Source: Streptomyces violascens
GTDB lineage: Bacteria; Actinomycetota; Actinomycetes; Streptomycetales; Streptomycetaceae
Direction of reading: 5' to 3'
Assembly (NCBI RefSeq): GCF_014649955.1
Contig: NZ_BMUA01000008.1
Coordinates: 1 to 64,000 of the forward strand
DNA length: 64,000 bases
The number at the start of each line of letters is the position of its first letter. The stretch's first letter is position 1. Made by a program: the position numbers and the translations under genes. Shown here in pieces: positions 18,101 to 26,067 of the stretch. The notes under the pieces were generated by a model, which ran no database searches, was not told the DNA's origin, and saw only the letters and a program-made list of their open reading frames with translations.

Positions 18101-19097
18101 CCTCGTATCGGTAGCGCTGGTGGCGCAGGACCTGCCCAGCCTCCTCGGCGACCTGCCGCACGAGATCGGCGAACCCGCGGTGAGGGCGGACCGACAGGCG
18201 CAGCGGGATAATGTTGGAAGCCATCCCCGGGGTCGCTCGCACGGTGGCCGCGCGGCGGCTCGGCACCGGCAATCCCAAGACGATGTCGTCGGCTCCAGTC
18301 ATGCGGTGCACATAGGCGGCGACGACCGCGATGACTGCACGAGGCCAGTCGGTCCCCAAGGAATGCGCCAGTTCACGCAGCGCGTCGCGCTCGGCGGCGG
18401 GCACCTCGAAGGTCTCTCGCAGCAGCTCGTGCGCGACGGGGGCGACGCGCTCGCTCAGGGCGGGCACGTCCAGGAGGCCGGACATCCGCTCCAGCCAGAA
18501 CGCCCGATCGGCGGCTCGATCGGGGGAGTCGCGGTAGTGACGGTCTTCGTCCACCAGCTCTTGGAGCCGCCCGAAGGGGCACGCGGGGACGGGCTCACCG
18601 GCGGCGAGCGCGGTGTAGACGGCGGCGGCCCGCTGCGCCACCAGCGAGGTGCTCAGTCCGTCGAAGACGAGGTGGTGCCAACGCTGGTACCACAGATGCA
18701 GGTCGTCGCCGAGAACAAGGATGGCCTGAGTGAACAGCGGACCGTCCGTCACATCCAGGGGCAGGCCCAGGTCCGCGCGCATCCACTCCTCGGCGGCGGC
18801 CCGCGGATCATCCGCACCCCGCAGATCGACCGTCGGGACGGGTACACAGTCGGCGGACCTCATCCTCTGCACGGGGCCGTCGCCGTCATCGCCACACCGT
18901 ACGTGCACCGCCTCGGCCTCCGAGACCGCCCGCCGGACCGCTTCACCGAGCAGGGCGCGATCGATGCCTCCCTGGATCTCCAGGCAGTCTGCTAGGGCAT
19001 AGACGGGGTTGCCCTGGGCGAATTCCTGTGCGTACCAGATGCCCGACTGTGCGGCGGTCAGGGGTAGTTCGTTGCCCGAAGTGCTGGTTGTTCCCAT
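15150..19097 (-). CDS. Single-module NRPS, C-A-T-TE, with Cys thioesterase
   Basis: A 1,315-residue protein. A condensation domain (1-430) has WHHLVFDG as the HHxxxDG motif near residue 139. An adenylation domain (~455-970) has YTSGSTGRPKG and NGKLDHR. A carrier domain has GGDSF, with the phosphopantetheine Ser near 1018. A type I thioesterase (~1080-1310) reads GHCAGS, so Cys1149 replaces the canonical nucleophilic Ser; the late GAGHYF His is present. Specificity residues read from FDFSVWE, LSQTP, VVFGG and NMYGITETTVH give D-F-W-S-V-G-M-V-H, close to threonine-type codes. The start at 19097 (MGTTSTSGNELPLT) is preferred because the C domain begins at once; GTG 19169 is an alternative. A C domain at the N-terminus implies an upstream acyl or peptidyl donor not seen here. 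Confidence 0.92.
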   Translation of the reverse strand: MGTTSTSGNELPLTAAQSGIWYAQEFAQGNPVYALADCLEIQGGIDRALLGEAVRRAVSEAEAVHVRCGDDGDGPVQRMRSADCVPVPTVDLRGADDPRAAAEEWMRADLGLPLDVTDGPLFTQAILVLGDDLHLWYQRWHHLVFDGLSTSLVAQRAAAVYTALAAGEPVPACPFGRLQELVDEDRHYRDSPDRAADRAFWLERMSGLLDVPALSERVAPVAHELLRETFEVPAAERDALRELAHSLGTDWPRAVIAVVAAYVHRMTGADDIVLGLPVPSRRAATVRATPGMASNIIPLRLSVRPHRGFADLVRQVAEEAGQVLRHQRYRYEDLRRDLGRLEDGGRVFGPQVNVLRFDYDLSFGGHRAELRNLALGPVDDLMFAVYEIADGLRLHIDANPAVYRTDELHRHGEHFARFLRRAVADPTRPVGRINMLDSTERARLLGEWSGDCHPAEPVPDHTLAMCFEEQARRSPESVAVTSDGTSLTYGELDARVNRLARHLIARDAGPDRFVAVALPRSAELIVAVLAVIKSGAAYVPVDPDYPLGRIAYILRDADPELLVTTSELGARLPVSGVPTVLLDDHRLGEELDALSDAGLQDGERIAPLSAMHPAYVIYTSGSTGRPKGVVVPHRNVVALLASTRPLFGFHADDVWTMFHSYAFDFSVWELWGPLLHGGRLVMVPYATSRSPEDFLALLADEGVTVLSQTPSAFYQLMRADQDRPEIGDRLSLRYVVFGGEALDLDRLAEWYARHPDDAPVLVNMYGITETTVHVSHGALDASTAAGEPGSLIGTSLPGLRVYVLDSGLQPVPVGVTGEMYVAGEQVARGYLNRPGLTAERFVAAPYGAAGSRMYRSGDLARWTAEGRLEYLGRADEQVKIRGFRIELGEIEAELRDLDGVRDARVVVREDAAGDAALTGYAVPKPGEAVDAGRLRAALAERLPAHMVPTAFVSLDALPLTANGKLDHRALPAPSPERTSLLMAPRDVEERGVVAAFGEFLAVPGVGIDDNFFDLGGDSFKAVRIARRIGRGLSVVDVFKSPTPRALAERLRDLGAVGGERPVLHRLTPDRGVAPALCLVCIPYGGGAATAYQPLADHLPAELELWAAALPGHDPSVPDEKLLTWEEAAERIVEEIATSVRGPFALYGHCAGSTLTALVARELERRGRMPRAVFAGAAFPDPDPQALLDSAHTRSDDSLHAFLGSLGGFEGALDDADLRTVLAVVRHDMQQGASFQTKARTQWGSQLQTPFHVVIGDADTATVGYESGHLDWKHFTSQVELSVIPGAGHYFVKHQAPELARILCDRLLDRPAALVR

Positions 19098-19311
19098 ACG
19101 GATGAGCTTGCTCCAGCCCGCTCTCCACCCACTCTCGACGCGGTCTCCTCCCCCGAGATCCTCCATCACCTGCGAAAGGTAGTTACGTAGTACGTTTTAC
19201 CTACGAAACATAGGAAATTGCACCGCAGTACACCGGAAGCTATTCTTCCGGCACAGGTAAAGAGACAGTCAAGAGATGTTGGCTGCGTATCGGTGGATCG
19301 GGGGGATCTCC
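19098..19311. promoter_or_regulatory. Divergent promoter region between NRPS operon and SARP gene
   Basis: About 210 bp of comparatively AT-rich DNA separates the two divergent genes. It contains an AGGTA…TACCT inverted pair near 19178-19203, repeated TACG/ACGTA elements around 19188, and a perfect hairpin CCGGAAG-CTATT-CTTCCGG at 19233-19251. These are plausible targets for the SARP itself or an autoregulator receptor; no factor can be assigned from sequence alone. Confidence 0.5.
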
Positions 19312-20136
19312 ATGAACAGGCATGCACCAAGCCATCAAGGGACGGACCATATACAGCTCTCCGTGCTGGGGCCCGTGACGGCGACCGTGGAACAACGGAC
19401 CGCCGCGATCTCGGGGGCGCGGCAGCGCAAGACCCTGGCCTCCTTGGCGCTGTCCCTGGGGCAGGTCGTACCGGTCGACCAGCTCGTCCGTGACGTATGG
19501 GGTGAGAAGCCGCCGCGCACGGCCTCCGCGCAGCTGCAGACAAGCATCTGGATGGTGCGCCGCTCGCTGGCCGAGGCCGGTTCTGCGCCGCACGCCATGG
19601 TCTCCTACGCCTCCGGATACCAACTGGACCGCGCCTCCTGCGTGCTGGACGTCGACGAGTTCCGCTGCATGGTCCGCAACGCCAAGAAGGCCCACCAGGC
19701 GGACCGCCCTGCGGAGGCCTTGCACTCCTTGAACGAGGCGCTCATCCTCTGGCGCGGCCCGGCGCTCGCCGACGTCGACAGTTCCCCGCTGCGAGCCAGG
19801 GCGACCCGGCTGGAGGAGGAACGGCTTGCAGCCCTGGAACAACGGATCGCGCTGGAAATCGAGTTGTGCCACTTCGAGCAGGCGATCGGAGAACTCCTTG
19901 ACCTGGTCGCCCAACACCCCTTCCGAGAAGGCTTCTACGCCAACCTGATGCTGGCGCTGTACTGGACCGGCAGGCAGTCGGAGGCGCTGGCCGTCTTCCG
20001 GGACGCGCGCACCACCCTGGCCACCGAGCTCGGCATTACCCCCGGGCCACGGCTGCGCGCGATGGAACAGGCCGTCCTCTGCCAGGACGGCGACACGCTG
20101 CGCGCGGCCATGGCGGGCGCGGGCATGGCGCACTGA
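19312..20136 (+). CDS. SARP-family (AfsR/BTAD) transcriptional activator
   Basis: A 274-residue Streptomyces antibiotic regulatory protein. Residues ~14-95 form the OmpR-like winged-helix DNA-binding domain (LSVLGPV, RQRKTLASLALS, QLVRDVWGEKPP). Residues ~97-250 form the bacterial transcriptional activation domain, ending with the hallmark ALAVFRDARTTLATELGITPGPRLR. ATG 19312 follows a GGGGGGATC site and fits the family N-terminus; 19276 is an alternative without a clear site. It is divergent from the NRPS operon and most likely its pathway-specific activator. Confidence 0.9.
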   Translation: MNRHAPSHQGTDHIQLSVLGPVTATVEQRTAAISGARQRKTLASLALSLGQVVPVDQLVRDVWGEKPPRTASAQLQTSIWMVRRSLAEAGSAPHAMVSYASGYQLDRASCVLDVDEFRCMVRNAKKAHQADRPAEALHSLNEALILWRGPALADVDSSPLRARATRLEEERLAALEQRIALEIELCHFEQAIGELLDLVAQHPFREGFYANLMLALYWTGRQSEALAVFRDARTTLATELGITPGPRLRAMEQAVLCQDGDTLRAAMAGAGMAH

Positions 20137-20710
20137 CGCCCAGCCGACGGCTCCCGTCCGACACAACTCGGCCAAGAAGTTGGTGGAGTTGCTGGCATCG
20201 GCCGGTTGCAGAAACGCGAAAGCGAAGGTCAGTGAGCCCCCGCCAGGCAGCCGCGAAGGGACGTCGTCGTGCGCCCAAAGGTGGGGCAGGGCGCCGATCG
20301 CCGTGCCTTGACCTCAGCAGCCGTTGCTCCCACGTAGGGGCTATTGAGATGATCCCGCAGGCGTTGCACAGCCATGTCGCTTGGCCGACTCTGCGGCAAA
20401 GGTGTTCAGAGCCTTGCGAACCACTGCGCTGTCGTTGGATACGGAGGTGAGCGCTTCGATGGTGTACAGCGCCTCACCCGTGCGGCAGGCCGCGAGAAGC
20501 GCTCATCCACCCAAGCACGGTCCTCCGCACCGCACCCGACTCCATCACATCCCCGTCCCCCATCACGCATCATCACCGGCTTCCAATGCTCTGCAGCCGG
20601 GAACCGACCCGGGCCGAAATCCGCTGACGGGCCGCCACCCAGCTTCGTGGCGCATTTCATGGTCCAAATTCTCCTTAGAGGGCAGCCATGCCCGTCTCTT
20701 GGAGATCACC
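20137..20710. other. Gene-free stretch before the recombinase module
   Basis: No convincing gene is visible in either direction; reading frames here lack coding-like composition and ribosome sites. The stretch lies between the SARP gene and the small gene of the recombinase module, so one end of an integrated element could lie here, but I found no copy of the tRNA-Leu sequence in it. Confidence 0.4.
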
Positions 20711-21001
20711 GTGGACCAACCGATGCGCGCCTGCACTCCGAGACAGACCGGTCGGCAAGAAGAACCTGCAGAGCAGTGCTGCGATTGTCAGCCTGCTGCA
20801 GGGAAACACGCCGATGTCGCGTCCGGCTTCAAATCGGACGGGTCCAGGCTCCGCTGTCTGGCCACCGGTCAGGCAGGCCAGGTCGAAGTGGTACTCCCGC
20901 ACGAGCCTCCCGCTCTCATGCCCGCGGCGGCGGCCGCACTCCTGCGCATTCTCGTGTCTGCGTACGAACACAGATCTCAAAGGGCCCCGCGCCTGCCCTG
21001 A
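20711..21001 (+). CDS. Small Cys-containing hypothetical protein upstream of the recombinase
   Basis: A 96-residue ORF with GGAG 6 bp before GTG 20711. It has an N-terminal Cys cluster (MRAC … EQCCDC) that could bind a metal and a coding-like C-terminus (VVLPHEPPALMP, LLRILVSAYEH). The family is not recognised, but small proteins of this style commonly precede large serine recombinases in Streptomyces elements. The first plausible gene after the SARP. Confidence 0.55.
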   Translation: MDQPMRACTPRQTGRQEEPAEQCCDCQPAAGKHADVASGFKSDGSRLRCLATGQAGQVEVVLPHEPPALMPAAAAALLRILVSAYEHRSQRAPRLP

Positions 21002-21101
21002 GTCGCGCCTTGGTTCCAGCGGCCCCGAACTGGACCTTCTCGTCGACCAGAGGTACCACGGACGACCACCGGCCGCATCACTATCCCTGCGGGAGTACCA
21101 C

Positions 21102-22793
21102 GTGACCCGATTCGCTTTCGCCGGACGCTGCTCTACCGAAGACCTCCAAGACCCCGAAGCCTCAAAGAACTGGCAACTCCTCCGCGCCAAAGGACTGATC
21201 GAACCAGTCGGCGGACAGATCGTGGCCGAGTACTTCGACTCCGGCCACTCACGCGCCCTGCCATGGAAGCGCCGGCCCCAAGCCGCCGCCCTCCTCCAGG
21301 ACCTGCGCAACCCCCAGCGCGGCTTCGACGCCGTCGTCATCGGCGAGCCCCAGCGCACCTTCTACGGCAACCAGTTCGGAAACACCTTCCCCCTTTTCGT
21401 CCACTTCCACGTCCCCCTGTGGGTCCCCGAAGTCGGCGGGCCGATCGACCCCGACAACGAAGCCCACGAACTCGTCATGTCCGTCTTCGGCGGCATGAGC
21501 AAGGGTGAGCGCAACCGCATCAAGATCCGGGTGCGCACCGCCATGGCTGCCCAAGCCCAGCTCGAAGGCCGCTACCTTGGCGGACGCCCGCCCTACGGCT
21601 ACACGCTGGAAGACGCGGGCCCGCATCCCAACCCGGCCAAAGCCGCCGACGGCAAACGGCTGCACCGACTCGTGCCCGACCACCCCGTGGCCGCGCCCGT
21701 CGTGCAGCGGATCTTCGCCGAGTACCTGCATGGCAGTGGATACCGGGCCATCGCCATCGGGCTCACCCACGACGGCATCCCCTCCTGCCCCTCCGCCCAC
21801 GACCGGGCCCGCAACCCCCACCGTGCCGGCCTCGCCTGGTCCAATAGCGCCGTCGCCGCGATCCTCGCCAACCCCCGCTACACGGGCCATCAGGTATGGA
21901 ACAAGCAGCGCAAGGACGAAGTGCTGCTCGACATCGACGACATCACCCTCGGCCACCGCACCAAACAGTCTTGGAACAAGCCCGACCAGTGGATCTGGTC
22001 CGCGCAACCGGTCCATGACCCCCTCGTCAGCCTGGACGACTTCAAGGCCGCCCAAGCCCAGCGCACCTCACGCCACGAGCGGCGCGACCACCCGCGGCCG
22101 CCGCGGACCACCACGCACCCCTACGTGCTGCGCGGGCGCATGCGCTGTTCAATCTGCCACCGCACCATGCAGGGCAGCTTTAACAACGGCCACCCCCACT
22201 ACCGCTGTCGCTACACCACCGAATACGCCCGCACCACGGCCCTCGACCACCCGCCCACCATCTACGTCCGCGAGGACGCCGTACTCCCCCGGCTCGACGA
22301 ATGGATCGCCCAGTCCTTCGCCCCTGCCCGGCTCGACCGGACCCTCCACGAGCTCCAGCGCAGCCAGGAAACCACCCTCACCACCGCACCCGCACTCGAA
22401 GTCGCCCGCATCACCATCGCCGACTGCGACCGCCGCATCGCCCACTACCGTGCAGCCCTCGACCGCGGCACTGACCCCGAACTCATCAGCGGCTGGATCA
22501 CCCAGACCCAAGCCGAGAAAGCAGCCGCGCAACGCCAGCTCACCGAAACCGACCAGGCAGAGCGCACCGTGCTCACCGAGACCCAGATCCAGAATCTGAT
22601 CGAACAACTCGGCGGCATCCACGCCGCCCTCGCAGCCGCCGCCCCCGAGGACAAACAGGAGCTCTACCTAGCCCTCGGTCTCGGGCTGACCTACTATGCA
22701 AAAGAGCGGATCGTGACCGTTGAGTCACAACCCGCTCTTCTATGTGCACATACTCTGTGTCCGAGGGGGGACTTGAACCCCCACGCCCGATAA
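21102..22793 (+). CDS. Large serine recombinase / integrase
   Basis: A 563-residue serine recombinase started at GTG 21102 with GGGAG 7 bp upstream; the longer frame to 20688 has no site and overlaps the preceding gene. The resolvase domain (1-150) begins RFAFAGRCSTEDLQDP, where the Ser of CSTED is the nucleophile. The recombinase domain (~160-290) contains GGRPPYGY and AILANPRYTGH. A zinc ribbon has CSICHRTMQG and an HYRC partner. A coiled-coil C-terminus follows. The last ~30 residues are encoded by the terminator and 3' end of the oppositely oriented tRNA-Leu, so the protein's tail is defined by the integration junction. Confidence 0.9.
   Translation: MTRFAFAGRCSTEDLQDPEASKNWQLLRAKGLIEPVGGQIVAEYFDSGHSRALPWKRRPQAAALLQDLRNPQRGFDAVVIGEPQRTFYGNQFGNTFPLFVHFHVPLWVPEVGGPIDPDNEAHELVMSVFGGMSKGERNRIKIRVRTAMAAQAQLEGRYLGGRPPYGYTLEDAGPHPNPAKAADGKRLHRLVPDHPVAAPVVQRIFAEYLHGSGYRAIAIGLTHDGIPSCPSAHDRARNPHRAGLAWSNSAVAAILANPRYTGHQVWNKQRKDEVLLDIDDITLGHRTKQSWNKPDQWIWSAQPVHDPLVSLDDFKAAQAQRTSRHERRDHPRPPRTTTHPYVLRGRMRCSICHRTMQGSFNNGHPHYRCRYTTEYARTTALDHPPTIYVREDAVLPRLDEWIAQSFAPARLDRTLHELQRSQETTLTTAPALEVARITIADCDRRIAHYRAALDRGTDPELISGWITQTQAEKAAAQRQLTETDQAERTVLTETQIQNLIEQLGGIHAALAAAAPEDKQELYLALGLGLTYYAKERIVTVESQPALLCAHTLCPRGDLNPHAR
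22702..22739 (-). terminator. tRNA-Leu terminator, inside the recombinase 3' end
   Basis: On the minus strand AAGAGCGG … CCGCTCTT forms an 8-bp stem with an inner GTGAC/GTCAC pair and is followed by TTTTG, a typical intrinsic terminator about 20 bp after the tRNA 3' end. The same bases encode recombinase residues near 535-546. Confidence 0.7.
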
Positions 22794-22842
22794 AGGGCAC
22801 TAGCACCTCAAGCTAGCGCGTCTGCCATTCCGCCACCCGGAC
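22758..22842 (-). tRNA. tRNA-Leu (anticodon GAG)
   Basis: An 85-base cloverleaf read on the minus strand. The 7-bp acceptor stem pairs GTCCGGG with CTCGGAC. The anticodon stem CTAGC/GCTAG encloses the loop TTGAGGT (anticodon GAG). A long variable arm (TGCCCTTTATCGGGCG) of the Leu type follows, then the T arm GGGGG-TTCAAGT-CCCCC. The 3' CCA is not encoded. It decodes CUC and CUU. The recombinase gene ends inside its 3' half, marking it as the probable integration site. Confidence 0.93.
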
Positions 22843-22941
22843 TAGGTGTTGTCTTCGCGGTGTGTTCCCCGCGGCGACATAGAGAACTCTACCAGGGGTT
22901 TGAGGTGCTGTTCACCCGCATATTGCGTGGTCAGGCGAGCG

Positions 22942-23409
22942 TCAGGCCTTGTTCGCCTGGATCCAGTCGTCGTTCGCCTGCCAGGCGTACAGAGTGTTGC
23001 CCTCCATGTACGCGTAGTACAGGCCGCAGCGGGCCACCGCGCGCTGCTCGGCGTGCTGGGGGAACCAGGCCGACTTCATCGCCGGCGGTTTCGGGGCGGT
23101 GCCCGGCTTGTGCGGCGTGCACGCGGGCGGGAGGGTCGCCGACGGGAGGGTGGCCTTCAGGAGGCGGTCTCCGCCGGTCGTCTTCATCGCGTACTCGATG
23201 CGCTTCGCCTCGTCGGGGAGCCAGCGGGGTACGGAGACGCGGTCGCCCTTCGCCTCCTTGCCGGAGCTGTACGAGGCGGCCTCGTCGTGGCGGTTCTGGT
23301 ACCAGTCCTTCGCGGCCGGCACCGCCACGACCGCGGCGAAGCCGAGGGCCACCGCCACCGAGAGGACGGTGAGGACGACGGTCCTGCTCCTGCTGCGGCC
23401 AGCGGACAT
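22942..23409 (-). CDS. Hypothetical membrane-anchored/secreted protein
   Basis: A 155-residue protein with GGGAG just before ATG 23409. A single N-terminal hydrophobic segment (VVLTVLSVAVALGFAAVVA) is followed by an exposed domain with two cysteines (PPACTPHKP and ARCGLYY) that could pair. The family is not recognised. It lies divergently from the DUF2254 gene with a 165-bp gap and is adjacent to the tRNA. Confidence 0.65.
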   Translation of the reverse strand: MSAGRSRSRTVVLTVLSVAVALGFAAVVAVPAAKDWYQNRHDEAASYSSGKEAKGDRVSVPRWLPDEAKRIEYAMKTTGGDRLLKATLPSATLPPACTPHKPGTAPKPPAMKSAWFPQHAEQRAVARCGLYYAYMEGNTLYAWQANDDWIQANKA

Positions 23410-23574
23410 GGCGTGCTCCCTTGGTCGGTTCGGATGCGTGCGCTTTCGTTGTCTTCCATTCTTCTGGCGCGGATGTACGGATTCGTACTCCGTGAGGACC
23501 AATGTGTGTACGACTGTGGGACCACACGGCGGCGTGGCGGCATCAGCACTGCGGCGCACGCCTAGCCTCGCCGG

Positions 23575-24891
23575 GTGAGCAAAGGCAAAGAATACCGGCG
23601 GCCGCGTGCGCTCTCGCCGTTGCGGGAGCACCTGCGGGACACCTTCTGGTTCGCGCCGACCGCGGCCATGGTGCTGGTCTTCGTGCTGTGGGTCGGGGCG
23701 AGCGAGGCCGACTCGGCCATCGTCCGGGTGCTCCAGGACCAGCAGGAGTTCGATGCGGTCGACGACCTCATCCGGATCGTCAACGACACCAAGCCCGTGA
23801 TCAACACGGTGAGCTCGGCGATGATGACGTTCATCGGTGTCGTGTTCAGCATCTCGCTCGTGGCCGTGCAGATGGCGAGCGGGCAGTTCACGCCGCGGGT
23901 GGTCAGGATCTTCGTACGATCTCGGATCACCAAGCTGACCTTCGCCGTCTTCCTGGCCACGTTTACGCTGTCGCTGCTCGTCCTCACCTCCTTCGAGAGC
24001 GAGACCGACCCGCGCCTTGTGACCACCGTTCCCTTTGTGCAGAGCGTCCTCACACTGCTTCTGGTCGCGCTGAGCCTCTTCCTCTTCATCGCGTACGTGA
24101 ACTCCACGCTGCGGCTCATGCGGGTGGGGCATGTCGTCGACCGGATCACCGGTGAGACCCTGCGGGTTGTGGACAGGATGCCTCGTGGGGATCTCGGCGG
24201 GACCGGCCTTGCTCCGGAGAGCGGGCGGGTCGGGTACAGCGGGGAGGCCGGCGTGCTGCGGGATGTCAATATCGCCCGGCTGGTGCGGGCAGCTCAGCGG
24301 CAGGGGGTCGTGCTGCGGCTCATTCCCCGGATCGGGGACTTCGTGGTGCCCGGTACTCCGCTGCTTTCGGTACACGGGAGCGATCAGGGCAAGGCGCCTT
24401 CGCGGGGCGCGCTGCGCTACACCGTTTCCGTGGGGGTGGAGCGTACGTTCCACCAGGACCTCGGGTTCGGGCTTCGGCAGCTGTCCGACATCGCCCTGCG
24501 AGCTCTTTCCCCGGCCGTCAACGACCCGACCACCGCCGTCCAGTGCCTCGACCGGATCGTGCAGCTGCTCACCGCGCTGGCGCACCGGCCGCTCGGGGCC
24601 GTGGGGCACCCGGACGGGAAGGGTGAGGTCCGGCTCGTCCAGGACGTGCCCGACTGGGCCGATCTCGTCGACCTCGGCTTCGCCGAGATCCGGCTCTGCG
24701 CGGTCGGAAACCCGCAGGTCACCCGCCGGATCATGGCGGGGCTCGACGATCTGCTCGGGCTCGTTCCCGAACCGCGCCGCGAGCCGCTGCTCCGGCACCG
24801 GGAACGCCTCGCCCAGGCCGTCGAACTCACGGTGCCGGAAGCCGCCGAGCGTACGTTCGCGTTGGAGCCGGACCGGCAGGGCATCGGGTGA
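23575..24891 (+). CDS. DUF2254 family integral membrane protein
   Basis: A 438-residue protein with four N-terminal transmembrane segments (residues ~25-45, 75-100, 118-140, 150-170) and a large soluble domain (200-425). The FRSxxxK-like RSRITKLTFAVFLATFTLSLLVL and ALSPAVNDPTTAVQCLDRI blocks are hallmarks of DUF2254 predicted membrane proteins. Function is not established; an ion-handling role has been suggested for such families but nothing here tests it. GTG start at 23575. Confidence 0.88.
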   Translation: MSKGKEYRRPRALSPLREHLRDTFWFAPTAAMVLVFVLWVGASEADSAIVRVLQDQQEFDAVDDLIRIVNDTKPVINTVSSAMMTFIGVVFSISLVAVQMASGQFTPRVVRIFVRSRITKLTFAVFLATFTLSLLVLTSFESETDPRLVTTVPFVQSVLTLLLVALSLFLFIAYVNSTLRLMRVGHVVDRITGETLRVVDRMPRGDLGGTGLAPESGRVGYSGEAGVLRDVNIARLVRAAQRQGVVLRLIPRIGDFVVPGTPLLSVHGSDQGKAPSRGALRYTVSVGVERTFHQDLGFGLRQLSDIALRALSPAVNDPTTAVQCLDRIVQLLTALAHRPLGAVGHPDGKGEVRLVQDVPDWADLVDLGFAEIRLCAVGNPQVTRRIMAGLDDLLGLVPEPRREPLLRHRERLAQAVELTVPEAAERTFALEPDRQGIG

Positions 24892-24917
24892 CACTGCCGT
24901 GCCAGTCCGGAGTGGTC

Positions 24918-25034
24918 GGCCCGGTCGCTACAGGATCAGCCCGGGCGATCGGGCCGGTCGTGACGGGATCAGCCCGGGCGATCGGGCCGGTCGTGACGGG
25001 AGCAGCCCGGGCGATCGGCCCGGTTACGGGATCA
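24918..25034. repeat. 33-bp tandem repeat, about 3.5 copies
   Basis: Units beginning GGCCGGTCGTGACGGG and ending GCCCGGGCGATCG repeat every 33 bp between the convergent ends of the DUF2254 gene and the aldehyde-dehydrogenase remnant. The third unit differs from the second by one base; the first is 34 bp and the last is partial. Each unit carries a short CCCG/CGGG inverted pair. Confidence 0.85.
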
Positions 25035-26067
25035 GTTGATACGCCGGGAAGTTGCCCGGGGCGCGCTCTCCCGCCGGGCCCTCCGTCACGGCGCGGACCA
25101 GGAGTTCGCCGCCCACGAACGCCCCGTGCCACGAGGCGCCGAAGCCGCCGAACAGCTCCTCGCGGTCGCCGCGCGAGCGGGGTTTGCCCCGGCCCACCTT
25201 GAACGCCCTTATGTGCGGGGCGAGTCGGTCGTACGTGTCCGGGTCGTCCGTCGACAGGGTGGCGACCAGCGCTCCGTTGGAGGCGTTCATCGCGGCGAGC
25301 AGCTCCGCCTCCGTGTCGACCAGGACGATCGTGTCGACCGGGCCGAACGGCTCCGCGTGGAAGAGGGGCGAGGACGGCGGCGGGTTCAGGAGGGTGACCG
25401 GGGGGAGGTAGGCGCTGGTGTCCTGGCCGGGCAGGAAGCGGCCGTCGGCCAGGGTCGCGCGATGCAGCGGGACCGCACCGCGGTCGATCGCCTCGACCAC
25501 CTGGTCGCCGAGCTCCTTGGCCTTGGCCGCGTTGATGAGCGGGCCGAAGTCCAACGCGGGCAGGGCGTCTTCGGGGTGCTCCACGGCCAAGGGGTGGCCG
25601 GTGCGCACGGAGCGTACGGCCGGCAGGTAGGCGGCCAGGAACTGGTCGAACAGGGTGCGCTGGACGACGAACCGGGGTTAGGCGGTGCAGCGCTGCTTGC
25701 CGTAGTCGAAGAGTTTGGGGATGACGCAGGAGAGCGCGTCCCAGTCGGTGAAGTTCCAGACTCCCCAGGTGTTGAGGCCCTCCTGTTCCAGGATGTGCCG
25801 CTTGCCGAGGTCGGCGACGGCCGTGGCGATACGGGCGCCGGTGTCGCGGCCACCCACGAAGGACACGCAGCCGATTTCCGGGGAGCGGACGAGGGCCTCG
25901 GAGAGTTCGCCTCCGCTGCCGCTGACCAGCGTGATCGGGATTCCCTCGCGTACGGCGAGGGCGGCGGCCAGGGTGAGACAGGCGACGCCGCCGTCGGTCG
26001 GGGTCTTCGCGATCACCGCGTTGCCCGCGAGGGCCTGGACCAGCATCGCGTGGACCAGGACGTTCGC
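25024..26067 (-). pseudogene. Aldehyde dehydrogenase-family gene, 5'-deleted and with a nonsense codon
   Basis: The surviving C-terminal two thirds starts inside the NAD-binding domain (NAVIAKTPTDGG), runs through GSGGELSEALV and the catalytic region KQRCTA, and ends VGGELLVRAVTEGP…YQLIP. At 25678-25680 a TAA interrupts the protein exactly where relatives read CTA-Tyr-PRFVVQR; TAC to TAA is enough to explain it. The N-terminal part is absent because a deletion joins it head-to-head with a TPP-enzyme remnant at about 26065. Confidence 0.85.

Noticed and set aside
17070..18995. 641-aa plus-strand ORF opposite the NRPS
   Set aside because: Antisense shadow with no recognisable domain, while the NRPS frame is unambiguous.
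20688..21101. A longer N-terminus for the recombinase
   Set aside because: No ribosome site, overlap with the small gene at 20711, and the resolvase domain starts directly at GTG 21102.
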